A DNA stretch of 38,276 bases from Bondarzewia mesenterica. Its lineage: Eukaryota; Basidiomycota; Agaricomycetes; Russulales; Bondarzewiaceae. The notes under the pieces are model-generated. The model was not told the DNA's origin. It worked only from the letters and a program-made list of their open reading frames with translations, and made no database searches. Both the position numbers and the translations under genes were made by a program. The stretch covers positions 1 to 38,276 of the forward strand of contig SGPL01000331.1 in the NCBI GenBank assembly GCA_004802705.1, in the 5' to 3' direction. This document shows, piece by piece, positions 11,930 through 22,258 of the stretch. The stretch's first letter is position 1; each line of letters begins with the position of its first letter.

Positions 11930-13085
11930 GAGCAGCAGCTGGACAAAGATATGGGCCTTACTCACTTACTATTCATTGTGTCTGACAGATTGATTGAGCA
12001 TCTTCTGAAGAGAGATATGGGCCTTGTCTACTCACTATTTCTTGTGTCTGACAGGTCAGTTGAGCACCCTCTGAAGAGGAATATAGGCTTTGTCTGCTCA
12101 CTATTCTCTATGTCTAATGAGTTGGCCGAGCACACTCTGGAGAGGGATATGGGCCTTACTCGCTCACCATTTCTTGTGTCTAATAGATCAGCTGAGCATT
12201 CTCTGAGGAGGGATATGAGCCTTGCCTGCTCACTGTTCCCCATATCTAATGAGTCAGCTGAACATGCTTTGCCTACTCACTATTCTCCATATCTGATACT
12301 GAGCATGCTTTGCCCACTCACTGTTATTTATATCTAATGAGTTGATTGAGTATGCCTTGCCTACTCACCATTCTCCATATCTAATGAGTCAACTGAGCAT
12401 GCTTTGTCCACTCCCTATTCCCTATGTCTAATGGGTAGGCTGAGCATGCTCTGCCCACTCCTTATTTCTCATCTTTAATAGTTTGGCTGAGCATATCTCG
12501 CACACTCATTATTCCTTATCTCTGATGAGTCAGCTAAGCATTCTTAGCCCCTCCCTTTTTACTATCTCTAACAGTTCAGTTGAGCATGCTTTGCCTGCTC
12601 ATTATTCCTCATCTCTGATGGGTCAGCCTCATATGCCTCACATGCGCACTATTTCTCATATTTAATGAGTTAGCTGAGCATGCCTCACATACTCACTATT
12701 TCCTATCTCTGACAGTTTAGCCAAGCATGCCTCATATGCTCTTCATTCCTCATCTCTGATGAGTTGGCCAAACATCTTTGGCCTCTCTCCTTTCTTCATC
12801 TCTAACAGTTTAGCTGAGCATGCCTCACATGCTCCACATTCCCTATCTCTGATAGATTGGCTAAGCATCCTTGGCCCTTCTCTTTTTTCTATCTCTAATG
12901 GAGTAATTAAGCCTGCTTGGCCCACTTACTATTCTTCATCTCCAACAGTTTAGCTGAGCACTTCAAGAAGGTATATCAGTCTCGCTCACTCACCACTCAC
13001 TGTGTCTAATGATTTGGCCAAGCATTCTTTGCTGACTCACTGTTCAACCTGGTCTGACAGTTTTGCCAAACATACCTAGCCTTCT
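11930..13085. repeat. 66/47-bp two-length minisatellite, about 23 units
   Basis: The first five units have an exact 66-bp period (ATGGGCC-like word at 11951, 12017, 12083, 12149, 12215). From about 12260 the period drops to 47 bp (GAGCATGCC-like word at 12301, 12348, 12395, 12442, 12489, 12535, 12582, 12629 and so on to 12956). One longer unit of about 64 bp follows (to 13020), then a final short one. The 66- and 47-bp units share the words TCAGCTGAGCA and CTCACTATTC. They differ by a 19-bp block beginning CTCTGAAGAGG, so they are length variants of one family. Because 66 is a multiple of 3, the long units leave open frames on both strands (22-residue peptide repeats). These are probably artefacts. 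Confidence 0.9.
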
Positions 13086-13139
13086 CATTATAGATATATT
13101 ATGATCTGATGCCCAGCAATATAATTTATTTTTCCCACT

Positions 13140-16100
13140 AACTCATGTAGTTTTTTACCTTCTCAAACTCCCTTAATGCTTGCATGACAAACCCATCTCA
13201 CATCCCCTTTTGCTGAGCAACATATGTATAATATCTTGACTTCTCTCTGAAGTCCATCCTCTCTATATGAGACCCTAAGCACTTTTCTTATGCTAAAAGC
13301 ATCTCACCATCTATTTCATTACAGCCTTCAACAAAATAGTTTGTTCCTGCCATTAATTCCACAAGGCCTTTATTTGAAGCTAGTGAACTCTATAAACTAA
13401 GGCATCAGCAATCAATTGCTGATAGGTCTATTATCAGCATCAGTGATTATCTATATAAAATTACTCACATTCTTCCATCTATTCATTGCCTTCAGTATCT
13501 CAGATGATATTCATATTTCAAATCTATGAAAACTCTTTCTGATCTTTGAGAGACTTGGCTCTATAATCATTGTTCTTGCATTTAAGTGTTCTTTTGTCAA
13601 CTTCTTGTACATGCTGAGAACATCCACATTAGCCTCGAGGTATAACATGGCTTGCTGATATGCCATATAAATCTTCAAATGTTCATAGACATTGCCTTTG
13701 AGGATAGTTACCTCATTTCATGCCCGAGTCTTCTTCTTCTGGCTATTGGCCTATCTTACTGAGCTGCAGAATAGAAATGACTTGTGGCTAATAGTAACTT
13801 ACATGTGATAGAGGGCATTATTAGCCTAACCTTTTTATAGCTTCAGTTTTTGCTTGGCTAGCTCCTTCAGACTCAACTCTTGTACTTTATGATCCTAAGG
13901 ATAGAGGGGAGAGCAATGGCTATCTTTTCAGCAGAGATGGCATTAAGCATGTTATTAGCATACTCTTTTACTAATTCATCTAGGATGAGCTCATCTTTAT
14001 TTAGTTTAGGGTCAAAGATGATGTTGAGCAAGATATCTTCTCACTCAGCACTAGAGTCAGCTAATCCAACATATCTTTCAGCCTTCCTTTGAAAGGTAGT
14101 AATCTGATTCTTAAGCTGACACTGAGATTCAATGAGCTNAGTGAGAGCTTCTACTGAAGCATTTTGAGATAGATAGCTAACTTAGGCTAACAGAGACAAT
14201 CTTAATTGTATCTATTAAATATATTTTTTAAAAATAAGATTCTCACTCATTGTGCCTCTTGTATCTTGATCTCAGTTGAAAGTCATGCAGTCAATCCTCT
14301 TAGAACCTACCTGCTGGCCCTATCCTTATTTTTGGTGAGCTTCAATTGATATGCCACTCAGTCAGACATTTAAAGGCCAATCTCAATTCAAGTATGAAAT
14401 TTAATATAAAAAAACAATTCACTTCTCTCCTTCTAAACATTATAAATATCTAGAAGCTCAAAATGATTTTGTTAGCTGATGATAGCATTCTCTACATCCT
14501 TGGCCTATTTCTCTATTAACTAGCAATCAATCACTAAGTCTAAGGCTTAGAAGGCCTCCTAACTGGCCTCTAAGGCATTTATTGCCTTGATGTACCTCTT
14601 ACATATTGCTAATACTGAACACAGATTGTTAGGCAAGAGGATCAAAATATAACTATAGATTCACTCATCCTGATCCAATTCTTCCAACTAAAGTTAGCCA
14701 TATAGGCATCTAAAGTTTTTTACTAGTAAGAAATCACCATGATTTGAGTGCTTCTAGAGATTTAATTGAGAAGGGCCCATAAGGTCTCCAAAATCTCTCC
14801 ATTAACTTGAGCAACCCCCCTGTATAAATCTGAGATAAAACTGGCAAAAGCATTGCTCCTGATGGCCATAGATATGCCATACACTGATAATCTTTAAGCT
14901 GGCTAGCATAACTAAATGGGGACTATTAGTGAAGTGACAGAGAAGGTAAATACCATATTAATACATTACATTGTAAAGAATGAGAACTTAAAGTAGATCG
15001 CCAATAGTTTTGAGTACTTTACTCAAGGAATAATTTATATTCATCTATCTGAATAGAGATATCAGTGATTGGCATTAGCATTGGCATCAGCATCAACATG
15101 GATTTGACATAGTATTCAGCTTACCTCTCACCCTTCTGAAAGTTTACAATAGCCTGGAGGTAAAAATAATTATGTCAGGCATAGGTTATGGCCCCAATCT
15201 CAGTGGCCTCTAGATTATGCTAATTAAACATTTGCCTAATTAATTGCCTGATGATTGCTGCAAGTAGATCTCTTTGATGAAGTAAGAGATAGAGAGCATT
15301 CTTTGTAAATAGTAACTTACATCTTTTGATTCTATTGCTGCCATCAGGTGATCTTTATAATTGCCCTTATTGACTATATAGCTGACACCATCAATGTGCA
15401 CCATGTTATCCCATGAGTTTCTCATCTTTATGTGCTCAGCAGAGAAATTGTCATCTATTATAAAGCTCCTCATGTACTTCCACTTGTTCTTATCTTCTCT
15501 TTAGTTTTTGGGGATGTTGATACTGGGCTGGAGACAAGCTGAGCTAAAGAGGGCAAGTTTACCATCAGCTTAGTGGCTGAACCTATACTATTTGGTGAAC
15601 TTGAGGTGTCACTATTAGCAAGACATCCAGAGTAGTTCTCAATAGCAGTTTTAAGGCTAATTCAGATGGACATTAGCTACTAAAATTAATAACTGAATAT
15701 CAGCCAGAGCTCACTAAGATAGAGTCAGAGAATGCACTGATTGTCACTCACCAGAGCTTGCTATAGAAGTTGAGGATGATGGATTTTGCATTTCAGGTTG
15801 TCTACCAAGAAGTCATCTAACACTTGAAATGTGAAGGCCATTCTAGAGTCTTTGAAGCTAGCTAGATAAAGGCTAAAGTTAAACAGCTAAATATTGATGA
15901 GCTCAGAGTTTATGCATCGGCATTAATAATTACAAAGTTGGTGCATGCTAAAATGGTCAACAATGGTTATTATGAGATTGCCATTATTATCATGGCTTGG
16001 TGGGGCCTCTCAGCTATTATTGAGCACTAAAAATTTGCTATTATTGATGGTCTCTCATTTATTATTAAAATAAATAACTTTGGGCCAATTATTGGCCCAA
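13140..16100 (-). pseudogene. KDZ transposase relic, copy 2 (nearly full length)
   Basis: Minus-strand reading through stops recovers most of a KDZ transposase of about 1000 residues: VDHFSMHQLCNY and CRCINSELINI at about 15990-15900; MAFTFQVLDDFLVDNL at about 15840-15790; the core FIIDDNFSAEHIKMRNSWDN at about 15470-15410, with the Asp before NFSAEH kept; HNLEATEIGAI and AIVNFQKGER at about 15215-15130; VNGEILETLWALLN and ISRSTQ at about 14805-14745; FSWKNWIRM; then KRYIKAINALEA (about 14600), a coiled C-terminal part (LIESQCQLKNQITTFQRKAE, about 14140-14080) and a tail to about 13140. The upstream cysteine cluster seen in copy 1 was not found. It has the same orientation as copy 1. An N is present at 14139. 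The tandem-repeat nest begins within 60 bp of its C-terminal end. Confidence 0.85.
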
Positions 16101-17215
16101 GCAGTCTGGAGATCATACTAAGGATAAGGTTTATCACTATAACTGAGATACAGGACTATTCCTACCTATGAGAGCTAGACAAGGGCAAAATAAGAGCCCA
16201 TCTACTGCTTTACTCTATAAAAGGGACTTCAAAGGTGTAATTTTTAGCAATATCCTATGCAGAATATTGGCTGGCCAAAATAATTGAGACACCTTTAGCT
16301 GCTTTCAACAGTCTTACAGTTGGAGTATTGTTGGTCATTGGTTAGACACTTGGCACAAAGGATATGATAAAGGTACTGGCCTCGGTGAGGCATCTAATCT
16401 CTTAAATAGTCATTCTGACTCTATTTTTAGAAAGAAAAGCTATTAAGATGGCCATAACAATTGAAGTGACTGAGAGGACTCCTCTTCGTTCACTTTTTGA
16501 GAGTTGTTATGAAATCTATAATTAGAGTGAAATCTAAGTTGAAGTTAGGCGGTCTCCTTGATGTTGATGAGATCACTATTTATATTGACAGTCAAGATAG
16601 AGTCTCATGGACAGGCACTTGCTAGACTTTGATCCCCTGGGTGGTTTTTATTGCTTTGTAGGTGACCTTTAAGCATCAGGTTCAACATATCTTCTCTTTT
16701 CAGAGCCTATAGTGGTTTGAAATAAGCTGCATTAGAGGAAGGGGGATCCACACCTATTAATAATCCCAATATTATTATCTCACTGATTAAAATTATTAAC
16801 TTGTTTCATTAAAATTCTCTGAAAGCAAATGTTACAGGGCAATCTTTTTGAGACAATATGTTATCTAACTAATTAGCTGATCTTAATTAGCTGAGCCTTA
16901 GAAATCTCAATATAGTCATACATGTCCTCACTACTATCAAGCACCTGGAGAATGATTTACTGATGTCGATGCTAATGCTAAAGAGTTCAATTTCATAAAC
17001 TTAAACACTGTGACCCTTGCTGTTTTGAAATTAGCATCTGACCTTTTATACCACACTAGTTTCTATCAATTTAGGCAATACAATATTTATTAAATTTATA
17101 AATAAGTATGCTCTTAAAATAATTGTATAGGTATCACAATATTATTTAATATCTATGTCTCAATCAACCCTTATCTCTATTCTCATTCTCATTCTCATCC
17201 CTATTTCTATCCTCA
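16101..17215. other. Unassigned AT-rich spacer within element 2
   Basis: Lies between the KDZ and TET/JBP-like relics of element 2, where element 1 has only about 0.66 kb. Part of it (about 16430-16640) has protein-like composition on the plus strand but no recognised family. A CATTCT/CCTATT pyrimidine-rich microsatellite lies at about 17160-17225. The extra length could be an insertion, or the rest of the KDZ N-terminus decayed beyond recognition. Confidence 0.4.
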
Positions 17216-17228
17216 TTCTCATTCCCAT
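17160..17228. repeat. CATTCT-type pyrimidine microsatellite
   Basis: Imperfect hexamer run of ATTCTC/ATCCCT units (for example TATTCTCATTCTCATTCTCA) with a purine-free plus strand apart from the A of each unit. It sits just past the 3' end of the TET/JBP-like relic of element 2. Confidence 0.65.
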
Positions 17229-17800
17229 TTGTTGGTCACTATTATTAAAATGCTAGTGCTATTTTATTCATCCCTTGGCCCTTATTCTAAGCCACTCATG
17301 CACATTATTCTTTATGAACCATACAAAGCATACTCACTTGCCATCAATGTTAGAGACTGAGTGTATCAATACCTGGCTGCAAAGGGTGACCATAGTTCCT
17401 GGATTATATTGGAATGACATGCTAGTGCCGAGGAGCTCAAAGATGCTATTCTAATATGAGCTGATGGTTACAAAGAAATCATACCACTCTGCATAGCTGT
17501 TTTCATCTTGATGTAATAGGGTGAGCCTTTAAATGATTATAGATACCCTATTGAATACTGACGGCTAATGGTGAATGAGTTTAGCAATATTAGTGATATT
17601 GCTGAGCTTTTTAATGCATTTTATCCTAATGAAGTATTGCTCAAGATGAATAATTCTCAGTATTTAACTGAGGATGGCAAATGACTCAATGAAATCTTAG
17701 AGCCATTGATGGCATTCAAGGTCCTCATGTTGATTATTAGAGCTTACTGAGCATTTGAGGTAAAACTCGATAGTCTGAGATTATGACAGAGATAATGATA
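17229..17800 (-). pseudogene. TET/JBP-like 2OG-Fe(II) oxygenase relic, copy 2
   Basis: The minus strand at 17489-17265 reads EWYDFFVTISSY, then NSIFELLGTSMSFQYNPGTM, VLIHSVSNIDGK, VCFVWFIKNNVHEW and IRAKG, broken by only three stops. It aligns segment by segment with copy 1 at 6750-6560, including FELxxxxxxFQYNxGTM and the VHE/IYK region. The likely metal-binding His is kept here (LIHS), while copy 1 reads Tyr. Farther upstream the sequence to about 17800, and perhaps to 18640, is probably the decayed N-terminal half, but I could not align it. It precedes the KDZ relic in the same order and orientation as in element 1. The family call is recalled from fungal TET/JBP patterns. Confidence 0.6.
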
Positions 17801-19560
17801 AGTATAACAGTGATAAAGTGCTCGATCCTCATATTAATGCCAATAAAATTTACTTATATGATATGCTTATTCAAACTAGCCTAGTGACATTTCCAATGTG
17901 CTGGGAGGCATTCTTGTATAGTCTTCAGGAGACCAACATAAGTTTAATTGGGCACATTAATTGCTTAAGTCTTTCAACTTGCACATCAGCCTTAATTTCA
18001 CTATTGCTAGCTATATCACAGCCTCAGGAAATATTCAAATTATTTACTATATAGTACAGGAAATATTCAAATCATTTACTATGTAGTACAGAAAATAAAT
18101 ATATCTATCTCTGTGCTGTAAGAATATTAGAAAGATATCACTCAATTATTTTCTCATAAATATCTACTATTATTACTGGTAAGATATAGTGGAAGAATAA
18201 CTGAGAATGCATAAGAGAGTAGGCTCACTTTAGTTATTTTTTGGTGGCTTTTGCTCTATCTTAGAGACCATACCAAACTCACTCAGCATATCTTTGAGCA
18301 TCTTATAGCACTTGAACTTTGAGCATGAGCAGTGACACAGCAATGAGATCAGTGATGTGACAATGATTAGAGCTGAATGCTCACTCAGATTGTCTAACAC
18401 TTAAATGATCTTGTCAGTGATGAGCTCGCACTCATATAGTTACCTGATCATGAACAATGAGTCAAGCAGTCCTTTTACTCAGCTCCAGAGTGACTGTCAA
18501 TCATTGAGTTTTTATAGAAATTTAGCATGCATGTACTTGGTAAATGCTTTTACACATTCTAACATCCATTTTGTAGACTTATCTGTGTTGAGGAGTCTGC
18601 TAGTAAACATGTTGAGGATGAGAAATGTAGAGCAAAGCTGTTAATAATGTTTAAAGCAGAGAGATTGATAGTTATTGAAAGAAAGCAGTTTAGGGACAAG
18701 AACACACTCATGTGACCTTCTAAGTGCTTTGACATTATGAGAAATAATTACAGAATAAGGGACCTCAATTTAAATGCACTGATAAAAGACATTGAGTTAT
18801 AGTAGAGATGTTGAAATGTTTCATATATTAGACAGTATAAAGTGGGACATTATTTATAATTAGATGCACAACTTTGATGCAGTAGTGATCAACATTATAT
18901 ACAAGATTTTATGGGATTTTAGATTGTGTGCTGTGTCTCAAAAGGTGTATATCATTCAAGAGCAAGTGTGAGATGATATTTGAACAATTCGTGCATTGTG
19001 TCCTGATAAGGCAGTTGCTATCATTCACTCTGAGCAACTAGCTTCTGTGAATGGCCTAAAAAGGCACAAACTTACAAAATAAAGACAACATAAAATTTAA
19101 TACATGTCATGAGAGTATAAATGTTTTGTGGCACTAGCAATAACAACAGCACAATAACAGCTATGAAAGATTAAATATTATAGCCATACTGATGCTCAAT
19201 ACTATCAAATATTGCCACATCAGAGCATCAACATTGCACTCTTCACACCCTATTAACTTTTAGAGAACTAATGTTGGGGAATCATGAAGACACTTGTTCT
19301 TTCATCAGTACTTGATATGCTGAGTTAGATATGAAGGGTTCTTGTTTAGTAAAGGTTCCCTAATGAGATTGAATATGTTGATAAACACACTTCAACATCA
19401 GGAAGAGCATAAGGATACTAGAAGATTCTTCTTCTGAAAGACAAATTATATTAAAAGATCTCTTTTGCCCTATCTCTATAGAGTTAGCCTGTAAAATTAC
19501 CTCTCTCTCCTCCTTTATTCTCCCTCCATTCCCTTCTAAAATTCTTCATCCCCTCATAGA
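17801..19560. other. AT-rich decayed DNA, no gene recognised
   Basis: No intact gene. The minus strand at about 18430-18230 has a piece resembling coding sequence (KFKCYKMLKDMLSEFG) that may belong to the 5' part of element 2 or to another element. A short tandem duplication lies at 18025-18090. The remainder, including 18650-19560, shows no feature I can name. Confidence 0.4.
18025..18090. repeat. 32-bp tandem duplication
   Basis: Two adjacent copies of a 32-bp unit beginning CAGGAAATATTCAAA and ending AGTA. The second copy starts at 18057 and differs at a few positions, mostly transitions. A simple recent-looking duplication inside decayed DNA. Confidence 0.8.
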
Positions 19561-19569
19561 AGATAATGA

Positions 19570-21248
19570 GGCTTAATTTAGTAAAGTCGAGTGTGGTCTA
19601 CTCATGACAGTTTGAAGGAGTGGCTGACTAAGTTAAGCATCCATCGATTAAATTTGCAGGACCAATTGTGTGACAGCTTCTAAGCTAACAGGCTAAGGTA
19701 AAGCATCCCCACCATTCCTCTCAAGTTAGCAAACTATACTATCAAACTGCAGAAGGTGAGTCTTTGCTTCACTATGGGCTCAGCATCCTCGTTAATGTTC
19801 ACCAACATCCTAATAAGACATTGTTGATTAGTTTAAGTTCTAGCTTCCTCAAAAAAAAATCAAAATACAAGATAAATTATTTTTGCCATTGGATGGGCAA
19901 TAAGATCATCAAATAGAAGAAGAAGAAGGCAATTTAGGCCTATATTAACAACAAGTATTCTGTCATCATATTCTAAGAATATATCTCATACTATCAGGAG
20001 GGCCTTACTGTGATTAAAGCAGAGATGTCAGCTAGGGACTTAAAGAAGTATAATGAGCTAGCCAATAAGTAGAATGCCACTACTCCACTAGCTGAGGTGC
20101 AAAGAGTGTGAGTCCTTATCCCTCTGTTTAATCACCTTGACAATGTTGATGCTAATGTAGTCTAACTGAAAAACATTGTGTGAAATACATCAAGGAGTTT
20201 GCAAGGCAGATATACAGGCAGCTCAAGATGAGGGTGTTTGTCTTGCATGCAGTTAAAAACATCAATAGTAAGATTGTTTTTGCACAGTAAGTGGATTAAT
20301 GCTGACTGAGCTAAAAATGAAACTTCTAATGGCTTCAGTGATTATAAGCATGACTACAATAAGAAAAATAAGTTAATTTCCTTCATTAAGATCCAGATGA
20401 ACTAAAAGTCAGAGAACATTATGTAGGAGTGGAGAGCCTATACCATTAAGGCTTTTGGTATAGTATTGAGCATATTGATTATCTCTCCTACTCACATATT
20501 TCCTCAAGCCAAGCTAATGCTAATGCTAAGCAAGCTGACGCTAAGAACAAGAAAGGCAAGAAATTTTTATTAGAATTAGCTTTCACCGATGATGGTCGAG
20601 TGATGTTGCTAGTAAGTGAAGCTAGCTAGGATCTCGATTTGGACTAGTAGAAGGGACTAATATGATCAGTGATGACTATAATGTACAGTAAGTAATTTCA
20701 GACTAGTAACAAAGCTCACTAAGATTTATTCTCTTTCAACAGGAGAGGCTAGTGCTAATGCCAAGAGCACTGTATCTTGAAGTGACCTAAAGGAGCATAG
20801 AGATGACTATATCGATGAGCAGTACCTCTTAGATGGATATCTCATGAAGGAGCCCTTGAAGATAGTAAGGACAGAGATAGTTTAGCTGATCAACTACTGA
20901 AAGACGAGACAAGTTGAGGATGAAGAACTTGTAGTCTTTAAGGGTTACAAGATTAATAATAGTAGGGTAGCATTAACACATAAGGAGCTAAAGAAGAAGA
21001 TAGTGATAGTGAAAGCTAAGAGCATGTAAAAGGCTAAAGGCAAGGCAAAAGGCACAATATTGGCATTGGCATCAGTAAAAGGAAAGGAGAAAGGGAAGGG
21101 GAAGGGNAAGGGGAAGTGATCATCAAAGGGGAAGGAAAAGGCCACCGACCTAGAGTTGGATGAAGAACCCGGTGATGCAGAGGGGGATGTTGCATTAGAA
21201 GACTTGTGTGCTGCCGTGACGAGGAGGGGTGGTTGGGCAGCATCAGAT
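19570..21248 (+). pseudogene. Relic of a transposon-associated basidiomycete protein of unknown function
   Basis: Plus-strand pieces read LKEWLTKLSIHRLNLQDQLC and IPLKLANYTIKLQK (about 19610-19755), YNELANK-NATTPLAEVQRV (about 20050-20110), then FARQIYRQLKMRVFVLHAVK and NINSKIVFAQ (about 20190-20290). Further on there is a stretch resembling EW-Y near 20430, an intron-like break near 20700, a Lys/Gly-rich run at about 21000-21130 and an acidic end (LELDEEPGDAEGD) closing at the TAA at 21246-21248. The same order of motifs is familiar from long uncharacterised agaricomycete proteins scattered near transposons. Their function is unknown. Several internal stops and frame breaks show it is dead, although it is less CpG-poor than the KDZ elements. 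An N lies at 21107. Confidence 0.5.
21078..21142. repeat. Purine-only GGAAAG/GGGAAG run
   Basis: Almost pure purine tract on the plus strand made of GGAAAG and GGGAAG units, with one unresolved base (N) at 21107. It encodes a Lys-Gly repeat in the frame of the flanking relic. The base ambiguity suggests a collapsed or hard-to-read repeat. Confidence 0.65.
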
Positions 21249-21637
21249 TAATGGTCTTGTATCAAGTGTGTTGTCTTTCATGATTCATCTTCCCGTGCTT
21301 ACGCCCTCCATTGCCATTTACTCATCGTCTACTCTACTCAGATCGTGCATACACGACTTTGGAACAACGGGAAATGGCCACAAGATGGTATTTCGCGAGC
21401 CATAAGGGACCAGAGATCCCTCATTCCCAAGGGCTGGGGATTAGTGCTGGCTTGTTCCGGACGAGGCTGGCTATCAGTTTCCGTGTATATATCTCATCAT
21501 TTTCTACAAGGACACAGCACGATATCCAAACACGTAAGTAAGCCAATACACCATGCTTAGAGTCCATTCAAATCGGTCCGTTCGCCCTTCCTCGTGCCAA
21601 TTCACTATAACTCTAAAATCTCAAGCTTCATGACACT
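21249..21637. other. CpG-rich sequence at the island edge, no gene recognised
   Basis: Here base composition switches to that of the gene-rich side. A 77-codon frame at 21311-21541 has no recognised relative. The segment 21510-21600 resembles 22130-22225 in direct orientation (listed separately). I see no promoter or RNA gene. Confidence 0.4.
21510..21600 (+). repeat. Diverged direct repeat, left copy
   Basis: The words CTACAAGGACACAGC, GATATCCAAACACGTAAG and GTCCATTCAAATCGGTCCG match in order the words CTTACAAGGATACAG, TATATTCCAACACATAAG and GTCCAATCAAGTCCGTCAGT at 22130-22225. Identity is about 70 percent by eye with small gaps. The two copies flank the broken monooxygenase fragment at 21638-21953. 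Origin unknown. Confidence 0.55.
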
Positions 21638-21953
21638 GTGCGCTACAATATTGAGGCTTGCAAACGCATGTTCCTCACCTTCCTCAACCAGGACGCACGT
21701 CGGCCACCGAAGGACATGAGGCTGTTTCTGTCCGTCAAGCGCGCTCTTGGATTCTTCACATCTCCTCATACATATCAAACTGAGGATGTATCCATTCAAT
21801 TTTGCTTTACTCTTGTCCCGCAAGCCTGTTCTCGTGTTTCCTTCTGTATTCCTACTGACGACTTTCCGTCGGAGCAATTTGGTTCTACGTCTTCCGCCCC
21901 GACTGGCTCTGCTGATCTTGTTTGCAAAGTGGGGCATGTGCATGAATATTGAA
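21638..21953 (+). pseudogene. Inverted broken copy of the 3' exons of the neighbouring flavin monooxygenase
   Basis: Reads RMFLTFLNQDARRPPKDMRL and VKRALGFFTS, matching RILLMFLLDKDARPPPKDMK and VKRGARGGALGFFT of the intact gene on the opposite strand (22606-22449). The match continues through the intron (CTTGTCCCGCAAGCCTGTTCTCGTG against CTTGTCGCGAGTCTGTTCTCGTG) and the last exon (TTTGGTTCTACGTCTTCCGCCC) to the corresponding stop at about 21951-21953. Because the intron is retained, this was a DNA-level duplication and inversion, not a retrocopy. A deletion between KDM and VKR and frame breaks in the last exon make it non-functional. It lies tail to tail with the intact gene, 305 bp from its stop. 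Confidence 0.82.
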
Positions 21954-22129
21954 TGTGTAGGTGCCTCGTCCCGTCGCAATAAATATTACAGGACTTCTTT
22001 TTGTGTGAAGACTAATTGTAATCCCACACAAGAGTTAGCCCATGAGAAATCGTTGCTCGCCTTTCTATGCCCTGGACAGACGTTCAATAAAGGACTACGG
22101 CCAACGTTTATTGAAACAGCTATACATAA

Positions 22130-22225
22130 GTCTTACAAGGATACAGTGCTATATTCCAACACATAAGCAAATACAAGAAATATTCAGTCCAATCAAGTCC
22201 GTCAGTCCGTTTCCTTCGACCCCGC
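22130..22225 (+). repeat. Diverged direct repeat, right copy
   Basis: Partner of the copy at 21510-21600. It lies just downstream of the stop of the intact monooxygenase gene (minus strand), so it may be part of that gene's 3' region. The order of matching words is conserved with small gaps. The rest of the interval 21954-22258 holds nothing I recognise. Confidence 0.5.
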
Positions 22226-22258
22226 ACCTATAAATATCCTCCAGTAAATCCAGCCACC

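Noticed and set aside
11360..13085. CRISPR-like array
   Set aside because: Units are adjacent without unique spacers, the whole unit is repeated, and the genome is eukaryotic. These are minisatellites.
15240..15473. A 77-codon minus-strand gene
   Set aside because: It is one unbroken piece of the KDZ transposase relic (NFSAEH core), not an independent gene.
21605..21979. A 124-codon minus-strand gene
   Set aside because: It lies opposite the inverted monooxygenase fragment, whose plus-strand reading matches a known protein.
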